DNA from: CAZKCK01 sp964552325
Lineage (GTDB): Bacteria > Bacteroidota > Bacteroidia > Bacteroidales > TTA-H9
Length of the DNA: 9,400 nt
Assembly (NCBI GenBank): GCA_964552325.1
Contig: CAZKHA010000134.1
Span: 1 to 9,400, forward strand
Reading direction: 5' to 3'
Shown in pieces: positions 1 to 7,203 of this stretch; the stretch's first letter is position 1, and each line of letters opens with the position of its first letter. The notes under the pieces are model-generated. The model ran no database searches, had not been told where the DNA came from, and saw only the letters and a list, made by a program, of their open reading frames with translations. A program made the translations under genes and the position numbers.

Positions 1-1739
1 ACGTCTTTAAATAAAAGCGAAGGCAAGCGCCCATCACTCAATTTGAGCTCATCCCCCTCAAACACAATGTTATGTTCTACCGTTTGGATGCCATGGTTCT
101 GCTTAAAAAGTTCTACTGCCACTTGGCTAAGGCGCTGTTTAAGGATGGTAATTCCATTTTTTACGGCCATACCATTAAGGTCGGTGCCCGATGATGCAGC
201 CGTGGCAGAAGTGTTTGGAACCTTGGCGGTATTGGTGGCTTCTACACGGATATGGTGGTGCGAAATCCCCAATTCGGTGGCTGCAATCTGCAATATCTTG
301 GTATGCAGTCCCTGTCCCATCTCGGTGCCTCCATGGTTTATCACCACACTGCCATCTTGGTAGATATGGATCAACGAACCAGCCTGGTTTAAGAAAGAGG
401 TGGTGAACGAGATGCCGAATTTAACGGGTACCATGGCTATGCCCTTTTTCAACCACTTTGATTGCGCATTAAAGGTATCAGCAGCAAGCTTTCGGTTACC
501 GTACTCAGAGCGTTCAATAAGTTGGTCGTAAAGCGTGTGAATCCGGTTATTGGCAATAGCCTGACCATAATGCGTAACATTCCGATCGGTAATACCATAA
601 AAATTGCGTTTGCGTACCAAAGCAGGATCCAGCGCAAGTTTGGTTGCTATCAGGTCGAGGATATGTTCGGTAACCGCAATGCCTTGGGGTCCCCCAAACC
701 CTCTAAATGCGGTATTGCTCGGCAAGTTGGTTTTGCATACCCGTCCTGCCACATACAGGTTTGGAATATAATACGCATTATCAACATGAAACAGGGCACG
801 CTCGAGTATGGCCCAGCTCAGATCGGTGGCACAGCCTCCATCGCTGTACAATTCAAGGTGTAAGGCTAGGAGATGGCCTTCTTCATCAAAGCCGGCTTTG
901 TAAAAGCTTTTAAACGGGTGACGTTTACCAGTGATTTTCTGGTCTTCGTCACGGGTCAAGCGCAGCTTTACAGGACTTTGGGTAGCATTAGCCAATAAGG
1001 CGGCCCAGGCAGCCACATGGTTGGCCTGGGTTTCTTTGCCCCCAAAACCACCACCCATGCGCCTAACTTCTACTTCAACGCGATGCCGTTCCACTCCCAG
1101 CACCTCGGCTACAATCGCTTGGGTTTCGGTTGGGTTCTGCGACGAGCTATGCACCATCATGCTGTTGTCATCCATAGGAATGCAAAGGCAGGCCTGGGTT
1201 TCGAGGTACCAATGCTCCTGTGCTCCAGTTACAAGCTGCCCCTCAATGCGGTACTTGCTCTGGTCGAGGGCTTGCTCGGCATTGCCGGTAACAATTTTAC
1301 GGGCAGACCCAAAAAACGATTGCTGTTTGATGGCTTCATCAATGCTGATGATTGGTTCCAAGGCTTGTATATCAACCTTAATCAAGTTTATAGCCTTGCG
1401 ACAGGCTTCTACTGAGGTAGCAGCTACCAAGCAAATGGCTTGGCCAATACAATTTACCTGCTCATGGGCCAGGCAAGGTTCGTCGTGTATAACAGGACCC
1501 AACTGGTTTTGGCCCGGAATATCGTCGGCCGTGAGTATGGCTTGCACACCTGGCACTTGCAAGGCAAGGCTATAATCCATGCCCTTAAGTTTGCCCGAGG
1601 CAATCGAACTAAACAGCACACCGCCGTAAAGCATGCCGGCAGGTTCTTTTATATCGTCAATAAAAACAGCCTTGCCGGTTACATGGGCCTGTGCACTCTC
1701 GTGATGAAGGCCAGTATCAGAATTTTGTAGCTTTTTCAT
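1..1739 (-). CDS. xdhB: Xanthine dehydrogenase, molybdenum-binding subunit XdhB (partial, C-terminus off the window)
   Basis: This is the large catalytic subunit, which hydroxylates hypoxanthine and xanthine to urate at a molybdopterin centre. It reads on the minus strand from ATG at 1739-1737 and stays open for 579 codons to the window edge, roughly three quarters of the usual ~770 residues. Hallmarks in order: QEHWYLE near 174-180, SSSQNPTE with Q201, RMGGGFGGKE ending at E236, ERALFH with R314, NTAFRGFGGPQ with F348, SFTTSFLNQAG with F445, and GGTEMGQGLHTK with Q476. These match bovine xanthine oxidase Q767, E802, R880, F914, F1009 and Q1040. Keeping both the E802 and R880 equivalents favours purine substrates over aldehydes. 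The catalytic glutamate (bovine E1261) lies beyond the window. The start is 11 bases past the xdhA stop, with AGAGG just upstream, so the two are surely cotranscribed. Confidence 0.96.
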   Translation of the reverse strand, partial: MKKLQNSDTGLHHESAQAHVTGKAVFIDDIKEPAGMLYGGVLFSSIASGKLKGMDYSLALQVPGVQAILTADDIPGQNQLGPVIHDEPCLAHEQVNCIGQAICLVAATSVEACRKAINLIKVDIQALEPIISIDEAIKQQSFFGSARKIVTGNAEQALDQSKYRIEGQLVTGAQEHWYLETQACLCIPMDDNSMMVHSSSQNPTETQAIVAEVLGVERHRVEVEVRRMGGGFGGKETQANHVAAWAALLANATQSPVKLRLTRDEDQKITGKRHPFKSFYKAGFDEEGHLLALHLELYSDGGCATDLSWAILERALFHVDNAYYIPNLYVAGRVCKTNLPSNTAFRGFGGPQGIAVTEHILDLIATKLALDPALVRKRNFYGITDRNVTHYGQAIANNRIHTLYDQLIERSEYGNRKLAADTFNAQSKWLKKGIAMVPVKFGISFTTSFLNQAGSLIHIYQDGSVVINHGGTEMGQGLHTKILQIAATELGISHHHIRVEATNTAKVPNTSATAASSGTDLNGMAVKNGITILKQRLSQVAVELFKQNHGIQTVEHNIVFEGDELKLSDGRLPSLLFKD

Positions 1740-1750
1740 TTGCCTCTGGG

Positions 1751-3181
1751 TTAAACTTGATGAAAAAATTTATGCAACAGCTTGCCTGCCATTATCGAAC
1801 GTGCTTCTTTGGTAGCACGTGCATCCGATATGGGCTGAAATGCTTCCTCGATGAGGTTGGCGGCTTTTTCGATGTTTTCGATTGTCCAAGGTTTATGGCG
1901 CAAAAAATCTTCTGCTGCCACAGCATGCCGCACCATTTGGGCCATGCCACCGTACAGCAGGGCTATGTCTGACACTTGAAGGTTTTCGTCTAAGCGCAAA
2001 CGAGCTCCAAGGCTCACGGTGGAAATATCTACATCCTTCCGTTTGGAAGCTTTTATAAATGCTACCTTTGTCTCTGGGTCTTTTTTGGGGATCAACACCC
2101 ATTTAATCAATTCATCGGCTTGCAGATCGGTGGAACGGTAGCCTGTAACAAAGGTTTCAAGGTCAACAATACGCTTTTTGCTCATCGAAATCAACTCTAC
2201 GCTTGCCCCCATTGCCATGAGCAAGGGCAAGGTATCGCCTATGGGCGAAGCTGAACCAATATTGCCGCCCAAGGTGGCCAGGTTTCGGATTTGCTTAGAT
2301 GCAAACACTTCCATAAGCTCTGCAAACGAAGGGCATCTGCCATCAAGCAGTACCAATATATCTTCAAAGCTAAGACCAGCCCCAACTCTATAAAAGCCTT
2401 CTTCTTCCCTAAAGCCTTTTAGCTCAACCACATTCGATAAGTCGAGGATTTGTGGGATGTGTTCAAACCGCTTGCTTTGGGCTATGGCCACATCGCTTCC
2501 TCCGTTCACCAAACGTGCCTGAGGGTATTGCGAGCGATAGGCCAAGGCTTCAAAAAGGTTTGATGGCCGTAGGTAGTGTTGGTCAGGGTGGTGTATTTCG
2601 AGCGACTGATGCTGCCATTGCTGTAGTTGCGCAATTACATTGGGTTCCTGAGCCGTAAACTGATCCTGCCCATCCATGGCAAGTACGTTTAAGGCTGCAT
2701 CCATTATGGGCTGGTAACCCGTGCAACGACATAGATTCCCATTCAAAGCTTGCTCAACATATTCCCGCTCAGGCTGATGCCCACTTTTATACAGGGCAAA
2801 AAGCGATAGCACGATGCCTGGGGTACAGAACCCACATTGACTGCCATATAAATCAATTAATTGTTGCTGCACAGGATGAAGTTGGTTCTGGGTAGCTAGG
2901 CCCTCAACGCTTATCACATGCTTGCCATGTATCCATGGTAGGAATACCAAACACGAATTTATTGCTTTGTAAACGAGTTTATCATCCTTTATCGTGGCCA
3001 CAACCACCGTACATGCCCCGCAATCGCCCTCGGCACAGCCTTCTTTGGTGCCCTTTAAGTATGGATACGACCGTAAATAGTTCAGTAGGGTAGTAGAAGG
3101 CTTAAAGCTATCGTGCTTGCCAAAATCTATTTCATGGGGCTTGCCATTCAACAAAAACCGGATAATTTGCTGCTTGCTCAT
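1751..3181 (-). CDS. xdhA: Xanthine dehydrogenase, iron-sulfur/FAD subunit XdhA
   Basis: This subunit passes electrons from the molybdenum centre through two [2Fe-2S] clusters to FAD and then NAD+. Its 476 residues are close to the usual length for the bacterial small subunit. Residues 5-90 form a plant-ferredoxin-like domain with cluster cysteines C49, C54, C57 and C77. Residues 95-165 form the [2Fe-2S]-binding helical domain, with C116 and C119 (QCGFCTPG) and C151 and C153 (LCRCTGYQPI). The FAD domain starts near 203 (YLRPSNLFEAL), with NGGSDV at 227-232 and ATLGGNIGSASPIGDTLP at 302-319. The C-terminal flavoprotein domain includes KASKRKDVDISTV near 377-389. All eight cluster ligands are present. 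The gene lies 66 bases after xdhC and 11 bases before xdhB. Confidence 0.97.
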   Translation of the reverse strand: MSKQQIIRFLLNGKPHEIDFGKHDSFKPSTTLLNYLRSYPYLKGTKEGCAEGDCGACTVVVATIKDDKLVYKAINSCLVFLPWIHGKHVISVEGLATQNQLHPVQQQLIDLYGSQCGFCTPGIVLSLFALYKSGHQPEREYVEQALNGNLCRCTGYQPIMDAALNVLAMDGQDQFTAQEPNVIAQLQQWQHQSLEIHHPDQHYLRPSNLFEALAYRSQYPQARLVNGGSDVAIAQSKRFEHIPQILDLSNVVELKGFREEEGFYRVGAGLSFEDILVLLDGRCPSFAELMEVFASKQIRNLATLGGNIGSASPIGDTLPLLMAMGASVELISMSKKRIVDLETFVTGYRSTDLQADELIKWVLIPKKDPETKVAFIKASKRKDVDISTVSLGARLRLDENLQVSDIALLYGGMAQMVRHAVAAEDFLRHKPWTIENIEKAANLIEEAFQPISDARATKEARSIMAGKLLHKFFHQV

Positions 3182-3210
3182 TGCGTGCGTTGATTTTGAT
3201 AATTTACCAG

Positions 3211-3241
3211 TAAAAATACAAAACTTGGAATCTGTTTCAAA
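3211..3241 (-). promoter_or_regulatory. Candidate internal promoter for xdhAB
   Basis: On the minus strand the xdhC-xdhA gap contains TTTG (3241-3238), exactly 19 bases, then TATTTTTA (3218-3211). The Bacteroidota housekeeping consensus is TTTG, about 19 bases, TAnnTTTG, so only the last base differs. Transcription would start near 3207, about 26 bases before the xdhA ATG. It could let the structural genes be expressed apart from xdhC. This is a pattern match only. Confidence 0.35.
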
Positions 3242-3247
3242 GGATTT

Positions 3248-4036
3248 TTAATTCTTTGTCTTGGGGGTATAACCGAGCAGGCGGTTCTTTACATCCACTA
3301 TGCGGGCTACGATGCTTAAGGCTATCTCATCGGGGGTTTCGGCTGCAATGGGTATTCCAACAGGCATTTCGATGGCATCAATTTGCGATGTGTTCAGCCC
3401 AAACTCTTCGGCAAACCGTTTACGGGCAGTTGCTACCTTGCTACGGCTGCCAATCATACCCAACCAGGTTAATCCCAAGGGCGCCAAATAGGCCGTAACC
3501 TCCACATCAAAGGTGTGGGCATGGGTGGTAACCAAGGCATAATCCGTTTTGTTAAATTTTAATTCAGCTAAAAGTTTCGGGTAATCGCCGTAAATTATTT
3601 TAATATCCGTTAGGTGCTGGTTATCGGCAATACCTTGGCGCTCATCGCAAAGTATAACCCTAAAGCCCAGTTGCTTGGCAAGTTTTGCAACGGCGGTGCC
3701 CACATGGCCCGCGCCAAAGATGTAGAGCGTATGATGCGTGCCAATAGGCTCGAGATAAACTTCCATGTGGCCCCCGCATTCCAATCCATACGAGGGATCG
3801 AGGTCAAAGGCCAATAACAAGGGATTCTCGGTGCCGAGAAGCGTTTTTGCCTTGTTAATTACTTCGTATTCAACCTTGCCACCGCCAATGGTACCATAGG
3901 TGCTTCCATCGCTTCGTACCAGCATTTTGCTTCCAGCCTTGCGTGGCGACGAGCCAGCCGTTTGGGTAACAATACATAATACACCCTGGCTATCACGCTT
4001 AAGTAATTCGGCTATTTCAATATATACAGCATTCAT
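3248..4036 (-). CDS. xdhC: XdhC-type molybdenum cofactor insertion protein (XdhC/CoxI family)
   Basis: XdhC family proteins bind molybdenum cofactor, promote its sulfuration and deliver it to the large xanthine dehydrogenase subunit; they are not part of the finished enzyme. The favoured start at 4036 gives 262 residues (MNAVYIEIAELLKRD...), fitting the family's usual short lead before GSSPRKAG. In-frame ATGs at 4060 and 4090 would add 8 or 18 residues unlike the family. From the 4036 start, the N-terminal domain has GSSPRKAG at 28-35, TIGGGKVE at 49-56 and CGGHMEVY at 87-94. The C-terminal Rossmann-like domain has FGAGHVG at 107-113, then VTTHAHTFD, MIGSRSK and IPIAAETPDEIALSIVARI. Here it is the first gene of the cluster, whereas in Rhodobacter it follows xdhAB. 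The TAA stop lies 66 bases before xdhA. Confidence 0.93.
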   Translation of the reverse strand: MNAVYIEIAELLKRDSQGVLCIVTQTAGSSPRKAGSKMLVRSDGSTYGTIGGGKVEYEVINKAKTLLGTENPLLLAFDLDPSYGLECGGHMEVYLEPIGTHHTLYIFGAGHVGTAVAKLAKQLGFRVILCDERQGIADNQHLTDIKIIYGDYPKLLAELKFNKTDYALVTTHAHTFDVEVTAYLAPLGLTWLGMIGSRSKVATARKRFAEEFGLNTSQIDAIEMPVGIPIAAETPDEIALSIVARIVDVKNRLLGYTPKTKN

Positions 4037-4224
4037 AAAACTTCCATTCGAGTGTTTCATTTTCAAACCAATTTTTATCGCTAAAATCAAGCATCTAATG
4101 GATCCATTTCAGCCAAAAAAGGTATTGAGGGAGCAAATTACGGAAAAAAACCTGCATGCTGCACTAATTTGTCCCAACCTTGAGCCTACTTACTTTTCCA
4201 ATTTTTTTAATAAGCCAAAAAACC

Positions 4225-4232
4225 TAACTTTG
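4225..4232 (+). promoter_or_regulatory. Promoter -7 box (TAACTTTG) of the PNGase F-like gene
   Basis: TAACTTTG matches the Bacteroidota -7 consensus TAnnTTTG exactly and ends 19 bases before the ATG at 4252. The expected -33 TTTG position, 19 bases upstream, falls in a T-run (4202-4208), giving TTTT, a three-of-four match. The leader would be about 16 bases. The same 215-base gap must also hold the divergent xdhC promoter. No equally good minus-strand box was found; TAATTTG at 4140-4134 is the nearest candidate. Confidence 0.55.
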
Positions 4233-4251
4233 TACACCCAAACTTATACCC

Positions 4252-6165
4252 ATGCTTAAAACCTATTTAGCCGTATTCTTTGCAATACTTTCGTTGCAGC
4301 TAATTGCACAAAAACCAATTAAACAAACTGTTACAACCCACAACCAGCTTACCATTGTTACCGATCCTTCGCAAGGTATCAATCCTTACAAGGCTTGGGG
4401 CGTATTCCCCGATAAAGCCAAATCGGTGCGAAAAATAGTGATGAAAGTTACGTTGGGCTCACCCGACAGCCTTCCAACAGCCCATTGGGACTACCTTGAC
4501 CACATCCGTATCCGGCGTATTGGGGGTGTAAAAGGCTCTTCGCTCGATTATGAATTGGGCCGAATGCTTACGCCCTATGGAAGCATTTTTGGCAAAGGAT
4601 GGTCATGGGAATGGACCGCCGATGTAACCGATTTTACCAGCTTTTTGCGCGACAGCGTTGAAGTAGAATACAACCACAGTGGCTACGAACCCAAAACAGT
4701 GGGATGGAAGCTTAGCCTAGCCTTTGAATTCACCTTCGGACCCGAAATCGTACATCAAATTGGCTTTGCCAAGGTGTGGGATGGCAACTTTATGTACGGC
4801 AATCCCGATACCACCATCGAAATGCAGTTGAAACCCTTTCAGTTTATCACCGATCAACGCATTGCACTGGCGCGCTTCAGGATACAACATACCGGCCATG
4901 GCATGGACCAGCCCAAAGGCTGTAGCGAGTTTTGCAGCCGCTGGCGTCAACTGTTTTTAGATGGCCAACTGGTCAACCGCAAGGACTTATGGAAAAATTG
5001 TGGCGATAATCCGCTCTACCCACAAGGCGGCACCTGGATTTACGACCGTGCCCTCTGGTGCCCGGGCGATCTGCAACAAGCCGATGTGTATGATATGGCA
5101 GCCACCGCAGGCCAACACCAATTCAGCATCACCATGGAGCCTTACACGGCCACTGCCAACAAAGGCGCCACCGAGAGCATTGCCTCCTATATGGTGTATT
5201 ACACCAAGCCCTTGGCCCGTAACGATGCGTCCATCCTGGAAATTATGGTGCCCAACAAGCATCCCAAATACAACCGCCTGAACCCCGAAGGCGCCACACC
5301 CATCATCCAAATTAAAAACAATGGCTACGATGCCCTCACACAACTTACCATCGAATACGGTACCGAGGGACTAAAACCTGCAACCTATATATGGAAAGGC
5401 CGCCTAGGGTTTAACCAAACCGCCACTATTCAGCTTCCGGGCATAATTCAACACACCGGAAAACAGTCAACATTCAACGTAAGCATCAAAAAACCCAATG
5501 GCAAAGCCGATGCGTGGGCGGGCGATAATACCTTACAATCGCAATTTGAGGCCCCTCCGGTTCAGCCTACCACCTTTGTGCTGCAATTCCGCACCAACAA
5601 CAAGCCCCGCGAGAACGACCTCATGATCCGCGATACCAAGGGCAGCGTCGTATTCCAGAAAACAGGTAAAACCTTAAAGCCAGCCACCGTTTATACCGAT
5701 ACCTTGAAGCTCTCACCCGCCGTTTACACCCTCGCTTTGAGCGATAGCGCCGGCGATGGCCTCGAGTTTTGGTACGAGCCCGAATCTGGCTACGGCTTCT
5801 TGCGCATGCTCGATCTTAACGGCCGCTTGATACACAACTTTGAGAGCGATAATGGCGATGGGATACACTATTGTTTTGAGGCAGTACACAACTTGGCTGC
5901 CGATACCACCCAAACCCAATATTCGTTTGTGCTGTTCCCGCGCATGGCCAAGGACCAAATTGCGCTGGATGTTCATGCCGACCTGGCCAGCAAAATGGAT
6001 GTGATTATTACATCGGATGGGGTACCGGTTGAGAAGCATTTTTATGCACAAGTTAAGCAAGGCAGCTTCAACTACAGCCTCAACCACCTGAAGCCGGGCC
6101 GTTACATCATAGAGGTGTTGATGGATGGAACCAGCAGGTACAAACGCAGGTTTAATAAATTGTAA
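4252..6165 (+). CDS. Secreted PNGase F-like N-glycosidase with T9SS-like C-terminal domain
   Basis: Probable peptide-N4-(N-acetyl-beta-glucosaminyl)asparagine amidase relative, a family that cleaves N-glycans from glycoproteins outside the cell. It has 637 residues. Residues 1-19 form a signal peptide (KTYLAVFFAILSLQLIA). The N-terminal PNGase domain has HWD at 78-80 and GWSWEWTADVTDF at 116-128. The C-terminal PNGase domain has HTGHG at 213-217, GCSEFC at 223-228 and YPQGGTWIYDRALWCPG at 256-272. D80, E120 and E226 line up with Flavobacterium PNGase F catalytic-site D60, E118 and E206. C224/C228 and C250/C270 match two of its disulfides; the third pair, near D60, is missing. Residues 335-435 look like a beta-rich linker domain, and 440-545 a second beta domain (SDSAGDGLEFWYE). 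Residues 557-637 resemble a T9SS type A sorting domain with an altered opening motif. The family call is firm; the actual substrate is inference. It stands alone with its own promoter. Confidence 0.88.
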   Translation: MLKTYLAVFFAILSLQLIAQKPIKQTVTTHNQLTIVTDPSQGINPYKAWGVFPDKAKSVRKIVMKVTLGSPDSLPTAHWDYLDHIRIRRIGGVKGSSLDYELGRMLTPYGSIFGKGWSWEWTADVTDFTSFLRDSVEVEYNHSGYEPKTVGWKLSLAFEFTFGPEIVHQIGFAKVWDGNFMYGNPDTTIEMQLKPFQFITDQRIALARFRIQHTGHGMDQPKGCSEFCSRWRQLFLDGQLVNRKDLWKNCGDNPLYPQGGTWIYDRALWCPGDLQQADVYDMAATAGQHQFSITMEPYTATANKGATESIASYMVYYTKPLARNDASILEIMVPNKHPKYNRLNPEGATPIIQIKNNGYDALTQLTIEYGTEGLKPATYIWKGRLGFNQTATIQLPGIIQHTGKQSTFNVSIKKPNGKADAWAGDNTLQSQFEAPPVQPTTFVLQFRTNNKPRENDLMIRDTKGSVVFQKTGKTLKPATVYTDTLKLSPAVYTLALSDSAGDGLEFWYEPESGYGFLRMLDLNGRLIHNFESDNGDGIHYCFEAVHNLAADTTQTQYSFVLFPRMAKDQIALDVHADLASKMDVIITSDGVPVEKHFYAQVKQGSFNYSLNHLKPGRYIIEVLMDGTSRYKRRFNKL

Positions 6166-6194
6166 TAATAATACGTTTCAATCCTGTAATTTGG

Positions 6195-6269
6195 GCGTGC
6201 CCCTGGCGGGTCGGGCTATCGCTGCAAGTCCTCGCTGCGCTCCGGGCTTTCCGCTACTATCCCTCACGC
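6195..6269. repeat. GC-rich intergenic repeat element bounded by GCGTG/CACGC
   Basis: This 75-base GC-rich block sits in AT-rich surroundings. Its ends pair (GCGTG 6195-6199 with CACGC 6265-6269), and the inside has an imperfect stem from AAGTCC to GGGCTT. From memory, very similar blocks (GTCGGGCTATCGCTGC... GGGCTTTCCGCTACTATCC) recur between genes in many Bacteroidota genomes; that cannot be verified here. It contains no coding frame of note and its function is unknown. Confidence 0.6.
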
Positions 6270-6348
6270 GGGCTTATCCTACATTTTGGGCCTTTCTTTT
6301 GAATTCTAAAATCCTACCACTTGTCCACCGAAAGGCAAAAAAAATTGG

Positions 6349-6378
6349 GTCATTTCGACCGCAGGGAGAAATCCTATA
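6349..6378. repeat. Short hairpin repeat with tandem G-A internal loop
   Basis: ATTTC (6352-6356) pairs with GAAAT (6368-6372). An inner CC (6359-6360) pairs with GG (6364-6365) around a GCA loop. The two helices are separated by GA opposite GA, the arrangement that forms stable tandem sheared G-A pairs. GTCATTTCGACC followed by GGGAGAAATC is, from memory, a recurrent Bacteroidota intergenic motif. Confidence 0.5.
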
Positions 6379-6475
6379 GTATTGTGAATGATTTAATTAA
6401 GAGGCCTTTGAATCCAATATTTTTGTATTAACGACAATTAAAAATTTGTTTTCTAATTTGGCCAACGCCGCTGGT

Positions 6476-6493
6476 GCGGTGCGCTGCACCTTG
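6476..6493. repeat. GGTGC-GCT-GCACC hairpin, copy 1
   Basis: GGTGC (6478-6482) and GCACC (6486-6490) form a perfect 5-bp stem with a GCT loop. The flanks GC before and TTG after are shared with copy 2, making an 18-base repeat with one difference. Confidence 0.6.
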
Positions 6494-6528
6494 CGAATTT
6501 CTGGCATAACGTGTTTGCTACAAAGGGG

Positions 6529-6546
6529 GCGGTGCGATGCACCTTG
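6529..6546. repeat. GGTGC-GAT-GCACC hairpin, copy 2
   Basis: This is the same 18-base repeat as copy 1, 53 bases further on, with a GAT loop (6531-6543). Identity outside the loop is complete over the 18 bases. Confidence 0.6.
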
Positions 6547-6624
6547 GTTTATTCAATAGACAAGAAACCTCACTATCAACCTTAAAATAAAAAATATACC
6601 TTAATTCATTACCTTAAAAGCTTA

Positions 6625-6662
6625 CACAGAGTTGAAAAAATTAGGCACAGAGGATCACAGAG
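6625..6662. repeat. CACAGAG direct repeats
   Basis: CACAGAG occurs three times, at 6625, 6646 and 6656. Runs of CACAGAG-type words are, from memory, often seen upstream of small accessory genes in Bacteroidota and other phyla, notably GxxExxY-family genes, but no such gene is present here. This may be the scar of a lost gene. Confidence 0.35.
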
Positions 6663-6748
6663 AAATAAATACCAAATTAATATCACTAGATGAAAATTAT
6701 TCAACGCTCTTTTTCATTTTATCAGCTAGTACTTACAAAGCCAAGGTT

Positions 6749-6763
6749 CGGTGTGAAGCACCT
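6749..6763. repeat. Degenerate third GGTGC-NNN-GCACC hairpin
   Basis: GGTGT (6750-6754) pairs with GCACC (6758-6762) through one T-G wobble around a GAA loop, and ACCT follows as in copies 1 and 2. It sits about 90 bases upstream of the parD promoter. Confidence 0.4.
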
Positions 6764-6837
6764 AGGGGATTTTTAGCGTTTAGAATTTTGACGAACTTCT
6801 ATATCCGGTTACACATCCGAAAAATACCAAGGATTGG

Positions 6838-6845
6838 TATATTTG
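6838..6845 (+). promoter_or_regulatory. Promoter -7 box (TATATTTG) of the parD relic
   Basis: TATATTTG is an exact TAnnTTTG match ending 16 bases before the ATA at 6862, nearly the same spacing as the PNGase gene box to its ATG. It fits an original parD start at 6862 rather than the GTG at 6910. No good -33 TTTG is visible at the expected distance. Confidence 0.45.
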
Positions 6846-6861
6846 TAAAAAATTTGTAGCC

Positions 6862-7110
6862 ATAGCAAAAAACACATCTATTCTTCTTGGTGAATATTTT
6901 GAGAACTTTGTGAAAGAAAAAATTGCTTCTGGACGATTTTCATCGGTTAGCGAAGTGGTTAGAACTGCTCTCCGGCTTTTGGAAAATGAAGAAAACAAGT
7001 ACAAAGCCTTGAAAACAGAGCTTGAAACCGGTGAAATGAGCGGCTTTGTGGAGGACTTTGACAGAAATGAAAATCTCAAGAATTTACATGCCAAGCATTT
7101 GAAAAAATGA
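6862..7110 (+). pseudogene. parD: ParD-family antitoxin, start codon apparently lost (ATG to ATA)
   Basis: ParD-type antitoxins are small ribbon-helix-helix proteins that bind and neutralise ParE and repress their own operon. From 6862 the frame reads ATA, then AKNTSILLGEYFENF, VKEKIASGRFSSVSEVVRTA, LRLLENEENKYKALKTELE, TGEMSGFVEDFDRNENLK and so on, 82 codons, the usual length. The DNA-contacting strand (KNTSILLG), the RHH helices and the C-terminal toxin-binding tail (GFVEDFDRNENL) are all present. The first codon is ATA where family members begin MAKNTS. No ATG, GTG or TTG lies in frame upstream back to the stop at 6781-6783. The first usable start is GTG at 6910, which would delete the DNA-binding strand. 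The TGA stop overlaps the parE ATG (ATGA, 7107-7110). It may be silent, or translated weakly from ATA or GTG. Confidence 0.75.
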
Positions 7111-7203
7111 ACTACCAAATCATCAAGACCTTACAAGATATTGAGGATATTTGGCTCTACAGCTACGAAAATTGGTCGCTTGAGCAGGCAGGCAGGTACT
7201 ATA

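Larger units (their letters stand above)
6166..6837. other. About 670-base non-coding repeat region
   Basis: No credible gene lies between the PNGase stop and the parD promoter. The only long open frames (6125-6379, 6632-6859) lack domain-like sequence and cross repeats. The stretch holds the separately listed 6195-6269 element, the 6352-6372 hairpin, three GGTGC-NNN-GCACC hairpins and a CACAGAG cluster. It also has three ACCTTAA motifs at 6579, 6598 and 6611 whose meaning is unclear. No clear intrinsic terminator follows the PNGase gene. Base composition is visibly more AT-rich than the flanking housekeeping genes, apart from the repeats themselves. Confidence 0.7.

Noticed and set aside
931..1575. 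Plus-strand open frame of 214 codons
   Set aside because: It is a shadow of xdhB, which is read on the opposite strand and carries all the conserved motifs.
6632..6859. Plus-strand open frame of 75 codons starting in the CACAGAG repeats
   Set aside because: It has no recognisable domain, crosses the third GGTGC-type hairpin and ends just before parD.
6910..7110. ParD starting at GTG 6910 as a normal gene
   Set aside because: This start deletes the DNA-binding strand (KNTSILLG), which is clearly encoded upstream; the promoter spacing also points to 6862.
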